A stretch of DNA of 9,639 nt from JTS-RE94 sp041750795 (GCA_041750795.1 JBGSYQ010000358.1:1-9639), one strand, 5' to 3'. Shown: positions 1 through 6,512, numbered from the stretch's first letter. The notes: generated from the letters alone by a model not told the origin. Translations and numbers: made by a program.

Positions 1-1
1 A

Positions 2-559
2 TCTGGCGTCGTCTTCCTGCGCGAGGTGGCGCCGCGCCGCGCCGTGGCCTGGGTGGCGCGCTGGCTGTACGGAGAGAATTACCTCACGGCGCCGATGCGC
101 CATCGCGTGGCGTTTTCCACCAACGGCGAGGACCGCCGCGCGGTCGAGTACGCCTGGCGTCATGCCGGCAGCGACTATTCACTGCAAGCCGCGGCGTACG
201 GTCGCGGCGCGCCGGCCGCCACCAGCAGCGAGGCCGAGTTCCTGGCCGAGCAGTACTGGGGCTACTCGGGCGGGGCAGGGCGGCGCACCATCGAGTACCA
301 GGTCGAGCACCCGCATTGGAATCTCTGGAAGTGCAGCGAGGCAAGCTTCACCGGCGACGTCGCCCGCATGTACGGCCCCGAGTTCGTCGCCGCGCTATCC
401 GCCGCGCCCACGTCCGCCTACCTGGCCGACGGCTCGCCGGTTCGCGTGTACCCGGGACGCACGCTGAACCAGCCGGAGCGGCGGTCATCGCCACGGCAAA
501 CATCGAGTGAAACACACGTTCATTCGCCGAACCTTTCGGCCGGCGAAAAAATCGGCTAG
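2..559 (+). CDS. DUF2071 (YqjF-like) protein, 3' part; 5' end lies outside the window
   Basis: The reading frame is open from the window edge (base 2) to TAG at 557-559, giving the last 185 residues. Family: DUF2071 (PF09844), whose biochemical role is not established. I recognise it from the run GVVFLREVAPRRAVAWVARW near the start, the MRHRV segment, the QYWGYS and EYQVEHPHW motifs in the middle, and the ending YGPEF...LADGSPVRVYPGR. These follow the usual order of the C-terminal two thirds of the family. An internal GTG at 26 is not a credible start because family sequence continues upstream of it. The family normally ends shortly after the VYPGR segment. Here about 30 low-complexity polar residues follow, so a small frameshift near the 3' end or a drifted tail is possible. 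Membership is confident; function is unknown. Confidence 0.85.
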   Translation, partial: SGVVFLREVAPRRAVAWVARWLYGENYLTAPMRHRVAFSTNGEDRRAVEYAWRHAGSDYSLQAAAYGRGAPAATSSEAEFLAEQYWGYSGGAGRRTIEYQVEHPHWNLWKCSEASFTGDVARMYGPEFVAALSAAPTSAYLADGSPVRVYPGRTLNQPERRSSPRQTSSETHVHSPNLSAGEKIG

Positions 560-589
560 GTTGTCCGCTCCGAGCGATTTCTCGCCCAA

Positions 590-622
590 GTCCCCGTAGC
601 TCAATTGGATAGAGCGTCGGCC
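590..622 (+). repeat. Truncated tRNA-Arg: 5' half only (acceptor 5' strand to anticodon stem)
   Basis: These 33 bases match positions 3805-3837 of the intact tRNA-Arg(CCG) exactly. They cover the acceptor 5' strand, the D arm, the 5' strand of the anticodon stem and the first base of the anticodon loop. From 623 the sequence departs: the anticodon-stem 3' strand (GCCGA), T arm and acceptor 3' strand are all missing, so it cannot fold as a tRNA. A short CGAAGC just after the break is shared with the intact gene at a one-base offset. Flanks of the two copies are otherwise unrelated. It is either one edge of an insertion into the tRNA gene or a leftover of a duplication. Confidence 0.85.
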
Positions 623-1198
623 GCGCGAAGCTTCTTCTGCACTACATTTGGTGGCCCTCAAAATGCAAAAATATCTTGTTTTCTAGGGTGCGACGCCGCC
701 GACTGCCCCACGCACCGGGTCGATCAATCGACCCATGTCGTCCCAGATCGACCGGAAATGTAATGCGATCCATGGTCACCCCCATCGGGAAGATTGGTAC
801 TCCGGGTTTCGGGACTCAGGACGGTTCGACATTGGTCACCAACGCTGCATTCGGAATTTGGCCAAAAGCCACCTCGGCGCCATCGGTTGGACCACACAAT
901 CCGCTGGCCCGAATTGCGGTCGGTGGATTTCACCGCTGGGAGTTTGGACTCATGCCAATTCAACGAAGTCGATGCAACCGCCGCGAGTTTGTGATCGACC
1001 GGACTGCATTCGGTGTGTCGGACCGGAGCACTTCCGTGAGCCTGCGCCAAATCCCACGAGCCCGAAGAATACTCGGGGCGACAAGACGGCTATTGAACTT
1101 TTCCTTCAGGGAGTCGATAGCCTTGTGTCACGGACCTCCCTTTCACGAGCAGCGCTTCTGGAGATGGTGGACTTGCTGTGGTCATCGACACGATGACA
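623..1198. other. Gene-poor spacer between tRNA half and SLC13 gene
   Basis: I see no convincing gene in these 576 bases. Open frames exist on both strands, but their translations are rich in Arg, Ser, Pro, Cys and Trp and show no family motif. The DNA holds small structures: the palindrome at 717-734, the 10-base word CTGCATTCGG at 845-854 and again at 1004-1013, and a possible hairpin at 1081-1126. In the hairpin GGCTAT (1088-1093) can pair with ATAGCC (1117-1122), and ACAA (1081-1084) with TTGT (1123-1126). The stretch may be decayed coding or repeat DNA. Confidence 0.5.
717..734. repeat. 18-bp palindrome
   Basis: GGGTCGAT, then CA, then ATCGACCC: perfect 8-base arms around two bases. It could be a binding site or a small cruciform. 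No gene start lies close enough to assign a role. Confidence 0.6.
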
Positions 1199-2998
1199 TC
1201 AAAGGGGCCAGAACCAGAGGATCGTCGGAACACCGCATGCGACGACCAATATGGACATGGGTAGCCCCAATCGCCAGTAATCGGCAAACCTGTACCCGCC
1301 CGGAACCATGACCAGCGTATTGGATTGGTGGCCGATCGGCGTCAAAAACGCGCAGGACGCCCCAATGGCGACCGCCATCAAGAAGGGATCCGCTGAGCAC
1401 TCCATCCGGTTAGCGAGGTTGATGGCCACCGGCGCCGCGAGAACGGCAGCCGCCGCGTTGTTGATCACATTCGAGAGGAGCATCACCGCCGTCATCAGCA
1501 CGGCGACCGTTGCTGCGGGCGGCGCCGATCGGCCAATTTGCAGCAATCCGTCGGCGATCAGTCTGGAGCCTCCCGTGGATTCGAGCGCACCGCCAATGGG
1601 AAGCAGGGCCGCCAGCAGGACAATGACCGGCAGGTCGATACTTTCGTAAATCTCGGCCGGTGCAATCAAGCCGGTCAGCACCATGGCGAGCGCCGCGGCG
1701 ACCAGGGCGGTCGCCGGCGGGACGAGTTCGAGGGCAACGAGCACCAATGCCGCAGCAAAGATGCCACTCGCTAGAGCGACATTGCGGGGCTTGCCGATGC
1801 GCAACCCGCGCGATGCCAACGGCAGACATCCCAATTCGTTCAGTGCCGATTGCAGCGACTCTTCGCCCACCTGCACGAGCAGGATGTCACCGGCCGCGAA
1901 GCGAATCTTGCGCAGCCGCTCCCGCAGCCGATGTCCTTGACGGGCCACCGCCAGCACGTTGACCCCAAAGCGTTCGCGAAGGTCAAGTGCTGTCGCAGTG
2001 TGACCGACGAGAATCGATCCGGGCGTGAGAATCGCTTCCGCGAGCGTCAGATCTTCAGACTTCGGCCGCGACGGTTCCTGCTCCTCATGGCTGTTGGCGT
2101 CTTCGGCCAATTTCAGGCCCGTCACGTCGAGAAACGTCTTGAGGCTGTCCGAATCCGCTTCGACGAGCAGAATGTCCCCTTCCTGCAAAACTTCGAACGT
2201 GGATGGAAGCTGTTTCCGTTGTCCGGATCGAATGAGTCCAACGACCAACACCTCCGCGCCTTCTTCAACGGTGGTCACCAGCTCGTGAAGCGTCCGGCCG
2301 GCAAACTTGCATCCCTCGGGAACGCGCAGCTCGGTCAGATACGCGCTGATCTCGAAGAGATCTTCGGGCGCATCCTGTTTTTTTCTCAGTGGCGTCAGCC
2401 GCCAGCCGATCAACGAGATGAACGCCAATCCCACCAGCGTGATGGTGCCGCCGACCGGCAGAAAGTCGAACATCCCGAACGTCGGCGATCCGCTCTGCTG
2501 GCGATACGTCGCAATGATGATATTTGGCGGAGTGCCGATCATCGTCAGCGTGCCACCCAGCAACGACCCGAAGGCCAGCGGCATGAGGAGCAGCGACGGC
2601 GAATTCCCGCTCTGACGCGACATCCAGATCGCCACCGGCATGAACAACGCCAGGGCCCCGACGTTGTTCATGAATCCCGAACACAAAGCGACGACGACCG
2701 TGAGCGCCGCAACCTGAATCCAGGCGCGATCGCCCACGCGCGTCATCTGCCGCGCGAGGAAATCCACAACCCCAGCGTTAAGCAATCCGCGGCTGACCAC
2801 CAGCACCGCCGCAACGGTCACCACCGCCGGATGTCCCAGGCCCGCGAAAACGTCTTCGGGCGGCACGAGGCCGACCAGCGAAATGGTCACCAGCGCCAGC
2901 ACCGCGACCACGTCGTACCGCCAACGGTTCCAAATAAAAAGTCCGAGCGTCGCGGCAAGAACGGAAAAAACCGTGACCTGATCGGGCGTCATGTCCAC
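1199..2998 (-). CDS. SLC13/DASS-type anion permease with two RCK_C (TrkA_C) domains
   Basis: Predicted inner-membrane carrier of 599 residues. Members of this family (CitMHS/Na_sulph_symp superfamily, COG0471-like) move divalent anions such as sulfate or dicarboxylates; the substrate here cannot be read from sequence. The N-terminal membrane half (about residues 5-200) carries GLGHPAVVTVAAVLVVSRGL, the NN pair at 111-112 and MIGTPPN at 153-159. Two soluble RCK_C domains follow at about 221-294 and 318-393, each ending in a GDILLV-type strand. The C-terminal membrane half (about 405-599) has SNVINN at 509-514 and TPIGHQSN at 553-560, the matching half-site motifs. Length and order fit the family's permease-RCK-RCK-permease form, so the gene looks intact. 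I chose GTG 2998 because GGAGG lies six bases upstream; ATG 2992 (MTPDQ) is the alternative. GTG 3034 has no ribosome site and would leave almost no leader behind the promoter. It stands alone between two gene-poor stretches. Confidence 0.9.
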   Translation of the reverse strand: MDMTPDQVTVFSVLAATLGLFIWNRWRYDVVAVLALVTISLVGLVPPEDVFAGLGHPAVVTVAAVLVVSRGLLNAGVVDFLARQMTRVGDRAWIQVAALTVVVALCSGFMNNVGALALFMPVAIWMSRQSGNSPSLLLMPLAFGSLLGGTLTMIGTPPNIIIATYRQQSGSPTFGMFDFLPVGGTITLVGLAFISLIGWRLTPLRKKQDAPEDLFEISAYLTELRVPEGCKFAGRTLHELVTTVEEGAEVLVVGLIRSGQRKQLPSTFEVLQEGDILLVEADSDSLKTFLDVTGLKLAEDANSHEEQEPSRPKSEDLTLAEAILTPGSILVGHTATALDLRERFGVNVLAVARQGHRLRERLRKIRFAAGDILLVQVGEESLQSALNELGCLPLASRGLRIGKPRNVALASGIFAAALVLVALELVPPATALVAAALAMVLTGLIAPAEIYESIDLPVIVLLAALLPIGGALESTGGSRLIADGLLQIGRSAPPAATVAVLMTAVMLLSNVINNAAAAVLAAPVAINLANRMECSADPFLMAVAIGASCAFLTPIGHQSNTLVMVPGGYRFADYWRLGLPMSILVVACGVPTILWFWPL

Positions 2999-3004
2999 AA
3001 CGCG

Positions 3005-3009
3005 CCTCC
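3005..3009 (-). promoter_or_regulatory. Ribosome binding site deciding the SLC13 start
   Basis: GGAGG on the minus strand, six bases from GTG 2998 and twelve from ATG 2992. The spacing favours the GTG start. Confidence 0.6.
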
Positions 3010-3041
3010 GGTATCCGAAAAGCGGCACCTTCACCGCGCGT

Positions 3042-3071
3042 ATTGTAGCGATAGTCGCGACAGGATTTGAA
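3042..3071 (-). promoter_or_regulatory. Sigma70-like promoter of the SLC13 permease gene
   Basis: On the minus strand TTCAAA (3071-3066) and TACAAT (3047-3042) stand 18 bases apart. The -10 matches consensus in five of six positions and the -35 in four. Transcription would begin near 3035, leaving a leader of about 35-40 bases before GTG 2998. This supports that start over the GTG at 3034. Confidence 0.5.
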
Positions 3072-3276
3072 CTGCGTTATCTGTGGTTACGAATCGGTTT
3101 ACGTTAAATCTGTCGAAATGCCAGACGCCGAAAGTAGTTTTTTGAAAGCGACGTGCGAACCAGAACTCTTGCCCCCACAATGAGAAAGCCCTTTAACCGA
3201 CTCGCCGAAGGACTTCTTTCTGAAAACAATCGGGGCGACGGGATTTGACTGATGGCAGTCGCTTACCAAGCTTCCC

Positions 3277-3312
3277 GGAACTGCGTCGGTCACATCGACC
3301 GACCGCAGTTCC
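3277..3312. repeat. Long imperfect hairpin (about 16-bp stem)
   Basis: Left arm 3277-3291 (GGAACTGCGTCGGTC) and right arm 3297-3312 (GACCGACCGCAGTTCC) are complementary except for one bulged base, around a five-base loop ACATC. No T-run follows on either strand, so it is not a standard intrinsic terminator. No gene ends nearby. A structured RNA, a repeat unit or a decayed mobile-element end are all possible. Confidence 0.75.
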
Positions 3313-3745
3313 AAGTTCTGGTTGGACGCGGAGGTTGGACAAACTTCCGCGAGTTTCGGCTTGCAGCAACTGAAGGAGATGCCGGACTCCTCTGCAGGTG
3401 CCCCATCAGATCGACGACAGCGTGATCCGCTTGTGGACCTCTTCGAGCTGGCTTCACGCTCGCGACCCATGAGGGTGTGACCTGAGCCAACTTGCTTGAT
3501 CCAGCTAATCAGACATGAAGACGACGGCATCGAAAGAAACGGCAAGCGGTTGCGTCGGGAAGTGGCGCACCGCATTGGCAGTTCGGCAAGTGCCGAAGCC
3601 TAAATCCGCGAAATGTAGTGCAAACATCCGGCGTTTTGTAGTGCATAGAGGGCATAAACCACGTGATCCTTGCAGACCGACCTTCGGCTCCGGAGCCGAC
3701 GCTCTTTTCAGCGGCCTTGAATTCGGCCACAATTGTCTCCGAAAA

Positions 3746-3795
3746 GGGGACGGGCACAATTTGCTCCGAAGACTCCGCAAATTGAGCCAGTCCCC
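3746..3795. repeat. REP-like inverted repeat of the GGGGACGGGCACAATTT type
   Basis: Left arm 3746-3764 and right arm 3777-3795 are 19 bases each and pair with two mismatches around a 12-base loop. The motif GGGGACGGGCACAATTT resembles repeats that I recall lying beside IS200-like Y1 transposases (RAYT/TnpA_REP) in many bacteria; that link is from memory and not shown here. A degenerate extra copy of the left unit lies just upstream at 3725-3743 (GGCCACAATTGTCTCCGAA against GGGCACAATTTGCTCCGAA at 3752-3770). No transposase gene is in the window. The hairpin occupies the place where a promoter for the tRNA at 3805 would be expected. Confidence 0.65.
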
Positions 3796-3804
3796 AACGC
3801 CTCT

Positions 3805-3878
3805 GTCCCCGTAGCTCAATTGGATAGAGCGTCGGCCTCCGAAGCCGAAGGTTAGAGGTTCGAGCCCTCTCGGGGATA
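3805..3878 (+). tRNA. tRNA-Arg, anticodon CCG
   Basis: The 74-base sequence folds as a full cloverleaf. The acceptor stem is GTCCCCG with CGGGGAT (first pair G-U) and the D stem is GCTC with GAGC. The anticodon stem is TCGGC with GCCGA around loop CTCCGAA, so the anticodon is CCG, reading CGG. The T arm is AGAGG-TTCGAGC-CCTCT and the discriminator base is A at 3878. CCA is not encoded: CTT follows. The 5' half is duplicated exactly at 590-622. Confidence 0.95.
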
Positions 3879-3891
3879 CTTCTTGCAACGA

Positions 3892-3914
3892 GGTGTCGCC
3901 CTTGTGGCGTTACC
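3892..3914. other. Short hairpin just downstream of tRNA-Arg
   Basis: GGTGTCGCC and GGCGTTACC can pair over nine positions with one mismatch and one G-T pair, around the loop CTTGT. It lies 14 bases past the tRNA and 42 bases past the DUF3800 stop. It could end transcription from either side, but there is no T-tract. Confidence 0.3.
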
Positions 3915-3955
3915 GCGCCCATAGCAGTTGGTCTTTGATTGTATAGCCGCCACGA

Positions 3956-4933
3956 TCAAGAGTTTGGTGTGTTGCGCGGTATGATCCGACGGCATGCAAC
4001 CAATGGTCCTTTGCCAGTTGGTTGCCTAGACATGTGTTTTGGACCCTGCGGGACGCCATCTAACGTTAATGCGATGATATCCTCTGCGGCCATGACTCGA
4101 CCGAGTTTTTGGGCCCATGGCAGCAGGCGCTGTTTGAACGGTGGCAATGACCAGCCATCGTTTTTCATGTCGGTGATCTTTCGTAGGTACGCCACAATGT
4201 CAACGACCTGCGTAAACACTGAATACTCGCTGCTTGTGTAAACCACCTCGCTAATAAGCTGCTGGCTATTTTTGATGCTGACCATCTGGCCACTGCCGGC
4301 AGCATGCATCACATTGCACCATCGCACGGTTGAAGAAAACGATTTGACCATGTTCAAGTCGAACCCGTCCATCACCGGAATCAGCAGCTGACGAGCCAGC
4401 ACAGGTTCAAGTATGTGGAGTAGACTGGCCCAACTTGTGCCGACCATCCATTTATCAGTTGGCATCGCCGCCTGCAAGCCATCCGTGATGTAATAGCCGA
4501 CCCGATAGACTTTTAGCCGGTTCGACAACACTAGATCGACTACGGCCGCGACGTTTGCAATCTTTGCTTGGTCAGTGTCGCCGGGAAGGAGTTTCCCGTG
4601 CATCTCTGGCGGCATAGCGAAATGGCTCGATTCCGGCACAACGTAATGATGAAGCGCAGTGTAAAACTGTGCCCGAAGTTCAAGATACTCGCGTATCGGT
4701 ACGAGCAAGCCGGTCAGTGCAGAGATTCGCGGCTTTAGTTTTTCGTCCGAATGCGTTTCATCCATGAAGAGGAAACTCGCCTGCGGGCCTCTGGAAATCC
4801 CTCGAAACAATCTGGTTATAGACGTCCAGGTATTCATGGCCATCGTGACATCCTGCGTTTGAGTTCCGTACGCGAGCCATTTTACCACGTTGGCCTCATT
4901 CGAAAACGCCCAACAGTTGGCCCCAATGAACAC
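3956..4933 (-). CDS. DUF3800 domain protein
   Basis: I assign this 325-residue protein to DUF3800. The family's opening strand with its acidic pair is seen as FLFMDETH (D58, E59), followed by a TGLLVP strand. A second acidic position is in VMDGFDLN (D189). The closing segment, TQVVDIVAYLRKITD (D245), fits the family's C-terminal D-x-x-A-Y pattern. Such spaced acidic residues suggest an RNase H-like fold, but no activity is established. Family members are often met in genomic islands near mobile or defence genes. GTG 4933 has AAGGA six bases upstream; ATG 4843 (MAMNTW) has AGGA at seven bases and gives the shorter N-terminus more usual for the family, so either may be the true start. Base composition is unlike the neighbours: bases 4141-4200 have 29 G/C in 60, against 39 in 60 at 7801-7860 in the kinase gene. 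This suggests later acquisition. Confidence 0.75.
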   Translation of the reverse strand: MFIGANCWAFSNEANVVKWLAYGTQTQDVTMAMNTWTSITRLFRGISRGPQASFLFMDETHSDEKLKPRISALTGLLVPIREYLELRAQFYTALHHYVVPESSHFAMPPEMHGKLLPGDTDQAKIANVAAVVDLVLSNRLKVYRVGYYITDGLQAAMPTDKWMVGTSWASLLHILEPVLARQLLIPVMDGFDLNMVKSFSSTVRWCNVMHAAGSGQMVSIKNSQQLISEVVYTSSEYSVFTQVVDIVAYLRKITDMKNDGWSLPPFKQRLLPWAQKLGRVMAAEDIIALTLDGVPQGPKHMSRQPTGKGPLVACRRIIPRNTPNS

Positions 4934-4972
4934 GACACTTCCTTGCCACTGGACTTTCCATAGTATGAAGCT

Positions 4973-4989
4973 CTAGTTGAGTAAACTAG
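4973..4989. promoter_or_regulatory. Candidate antitoxin operator (CTAGTT-N5-AACTAG)
   Basis: Inverted repeat of six-base arms around GAGTA, with CTAGTT occurring once more in direct orientation at 4986-4991. It lies in the 75-base divergent gap between the DUF3800 gene and the antitoxin, 19 bases before the antitoxin ATG. Phd/YefM antitoxins commonly repress their own promoter through such palindromes; assignment here rests on position and symmetry only. Confidence 0.45.
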
Positions 4990-4996
4990 TTTGTTC

Positions 4997-5003
4997 AAGG
5001 AGG
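4997..5003 (+). promoter_or_regulatory. Strong ribosome binding site of the antitoxin
   Basis: AAGGAGG five bases before ATG 5009. It settles the start against the in-frame TTG at 4991, which lies upstream of this site. Confidence 0.8.
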
Positions 5004-5008
5004 CCGCC

Positions 5009-5290
5009 ATGATCGAAGTCGGCACGTTCGAGGCCAAAACGCATCTGACGCGACTGTTGGAGCGCGTCGCCCAGGGGGATCGCGTCGTCATTACCCGGCG
5101 CGGCAAGCCGGTTGCAATGCTGGTGCCGCCGGAAACGCCAGCGCGAACCGACGTGTCCGCCGTCGTGCGCGCGATGTTGGCCTATCGCGACGCACAGGGG
5201 CCCAAGCTGGGGCGCGGTTTGTCCATCCGCCAGCTCAGGGAAGAGCGGCCGCAAACGCCGCATAAATCTCCTCCGCCGCGGCGGCGATGA
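5009..5290 (+). CDS. Phd/YefM-family antitoxin without an adjacent toxin
   Basis: A 93-residue protein beginning MIEVGTFEAKTHLTRLLERV, followed by GDRVVITRRGKPVAML. This is the Phd/YefM (prevent-host-death) DNA-binding and dimerisation fold at about residues 1-50. In type II systems such a protein represses its own operon and neutralises a partner, usually a VapC-like PIN toxin encoded directly downstream. The C-terminal toxin-binding part runs to GLSIRQLREE (about residue 80), where such antitoxins normally stop and the toxin begins. Here the frame runs on through a basic, proline-rich end (PQTPHKSPPPRRR). The following DNA is the antisense end of the Nramp-like gene, overlapping by 56 bases. 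No PIN or RelE gene follows. The toxin seems to have been lost, leaving the antitoxin as a possible solitary regulator or immunity protein. Family call is confident; activity is not. Confidence 0.85.
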   Translation: MIEVGTFEAKTHLTRLLERVAQGDRVVITRRGKPVAMLVPPETPARTDVSAVVRAMLAYRDAQGPKLGRGLSIRQLREERPQTPHKSPPPRRR

Positions 5291-6512
5291 AGAACAGCAG
5301 CGTGGCGACCAGCACGATCACCGTGGCGGTCGAGTTCTTATAGCGCGCGCTGACCCAATCGGCGCGGCCGTTGAGCAGCAACAGCACGGCCGCCAGCATC
5401 GGCACGAACGCGGCCCCCACGACGGCATAGGCCTTTTGCACGGCCTGAAAGTTTCCGCCGACCATGCCCAGGATCGGAACCGTGGCAATCGCGTACAGAT
5501 AGCCGCGATAGGCGCGCGAGCGAGTGTCGATTGGCGCGGCGCTGGCTCCGCGCAGCAATTGCCACAGATCGGCAAACAGATACGGAATGCTCTGCCAGAC
5601 GCCGAGCATGCTGCTGAACACGGCGCCCCAGGCGCCGGCCAGAAATGCCCAGCGCGCCAACGTTCCGGCCCGGCCGAACGCGGCCTCCAGCTTGTTGGCG
5701 ATCTCGACGATCAGCGTCGCCCCGCCGCCGGGCAATTCTCCCAGCGAGCTGCCGATCACGACCATCGCCAAACCGAACAGCGCCGTCATCGTGTAGCCCG
5801 TGGCCAGGTCGATGCGACAGATCTGCAAGTCCTCGGGCCCCTGCCGCTTTTCCTCGCGAATCCAGTAGCCATAGCACAGCAGCGTGACCGTGCCGCCGAC
5901 GCCGCCGATCAGGGCGACGGTCCAGGTGAGGCCGCCGTCGCGCATGTGGGGAATGCTCGGCACCACCAGGCCGCTGAGCACGTCCGCCGGCGACGGCCAC
6001 AGCGCCACGGCGGTCGCGGTCACCACCACGAACATCAACGCGATGCACACGCTCATGACTCTTTCGAACAGCCAATAGCCGCCCCACCGCACCAGCACCA
6101 CCGCCGCCAGGCTGTGCAGTGCGCCATAGACGATCTTGTCGGTGCGCGCCGCCTCGACGCTGGTGCCGGCCAGCGGCCAGATGGCATGGCAGGTGACGCC
6201 GACGGCGCTCATCAGGGCCGCGCCCACCATGAAGCTCCAAAACGCCACGTACGCCAGAAACAGCCACGCCGCCGGCCGTCCCAGGTGTGCGACACAGCCT
6301 TCCACCAGGGTGCTGCCGGTAGCCAGTTGCCAGCGCGTGAGCCCCTCGTTGAGCACATACTTCAGAAACGCACCGAGCAACACAGCCCACAGGATGGCCA
6401 ATCCCAGTTCGGCGCCGGTGAAGCTGGCCGTGGCCAGATCCCCCGCGCCGACGCCCGTGGCCGCCACCAGGATGCCCGGGCCGATGATGTGAATCAGTTT
6501 TCGAGGTTTCAT
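5235..6512 (-). CDS. Nramp-like (SLC11-related) transporter with altered metal-site motifs
   Basis: Predicted inner-membrane protein of 425 residues with about 11 hydrophobic segments and the Nramp/LeuT-like layout. The first helix starts IIGPGILVAATG, as in Nramp proteins, but the expected DPGN is replaced by GAGD (residues 22-25). In the sixth helix, GGVGGTVTLLCYGYW (203-217) stands where GATVMPHN is usual. Both motifs supply metal ligands in Mn/Fe Nramps, so the substrate may differ. Annotators usually call such proteins 'Nramp family divalent metal transporter'. I chose ATG 6512 because it sits just before the first helix; the open frame upstream to 6722 overlaps the kinase gene and is not hydrophobic. 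It lies 92 bases after the kinase gene on the same strand and may be read from that operon. Its 3' end overlaps the antitoxin gene tail to tail by 56 bases. Confidence 0.85.
   Translation of the reverse strand: MKPRKLIHIIGPGILVAATGVGAGDLATASFTGAELGLAILWAVLLGAFLKYVLNEGLTRWQLATGSTLVEGCVAHLGRPAAWLFLAYVAFWSFMVGAALMSAVGVTCHAIWPLAGTSVEAARTDKIVYGALHSLAAVVLVRWGGYWLFERVMSVCIALMFVVVTATAVALWPSPADVLSGLVVPSIPHMRDGGLTWTVALIGGVGGTVTLLCYGYWIREEKRQGPEDLQICRIDLATGYTMTALFGLAMVVIGSSLGELPGGGATLIVEIANKLEAAFGRAGTLARWAFLAGAWGAVFSSMLGVWQSIPYLFADLWQLLRGASAAPIDTRSRAYRGYLYAIATVPILGMVGGNFQAVQKAYAVVGAAFVPMLAAVLLLLNGRADWVSARYKNSTATVIVLVATLLFFIAAAAEEIYAAFAAALP

Larger units (their letters stand above)
3072..3804. other. Gene-poor spacer between SLC13 gene and tRNA-Arg
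   Basis: No credible gene in about 730 bases. The longest minus-strand frame (3099-3575) is Ser/Arg/Cys-rich with no recognisable motif. Another minus-strand frame (3505-3888) reads through the tRNA in antisense and is spurious. What the stretch does hold is structure: the hairpin at 3277-3312, TGTAGTGCA at 3614-3622 and again at 3637-3645, the palindrome CGGCTCCGGAGCCG at 3685-3698, and the REP-like inverted repeat at 3746-3795. Confidence 0.5.

Noticed and set aside
523..547. Possible terminator TTCGCCG...CGGCGAA after DUF2071
   Set aside because: It lies inside the current DUF2071 frame and is followed by A residues, not a T-run.
676..1311. Long plus-strand frame of 211 codons
   Set aside because: Arg/Ser/Pro-rich with no motif, and its 3' part overlaps the real SLC13 gene in antisense.
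1850..3070. Plus-strand frame of 406 codons opposite the SLC13 gene
   Set aside because: His/Arg/Gln-rich antisense shadow of a clear membrane protein.
3099..3575. Minus-strand frame of 158 codons in the gene-poor spacer
   Set aside because: Composition is unlike a folded protein, no family motif is seen, and it spans the 3277-3312 hairpin.
3505..3888. Open frame on the minus strand starting MQEVSPRGLEPLTFGFGG
   Set aside because: This is the well-known spurious antisense translation of a tRNA-Arg; the tRNA at 3805-3878 explains it.
590..5290. CRISPR array or complete prophage in the repeat-rich region
   Set aside because: No regularly spaced repeats and no integrase, capsid or replication genes are present.
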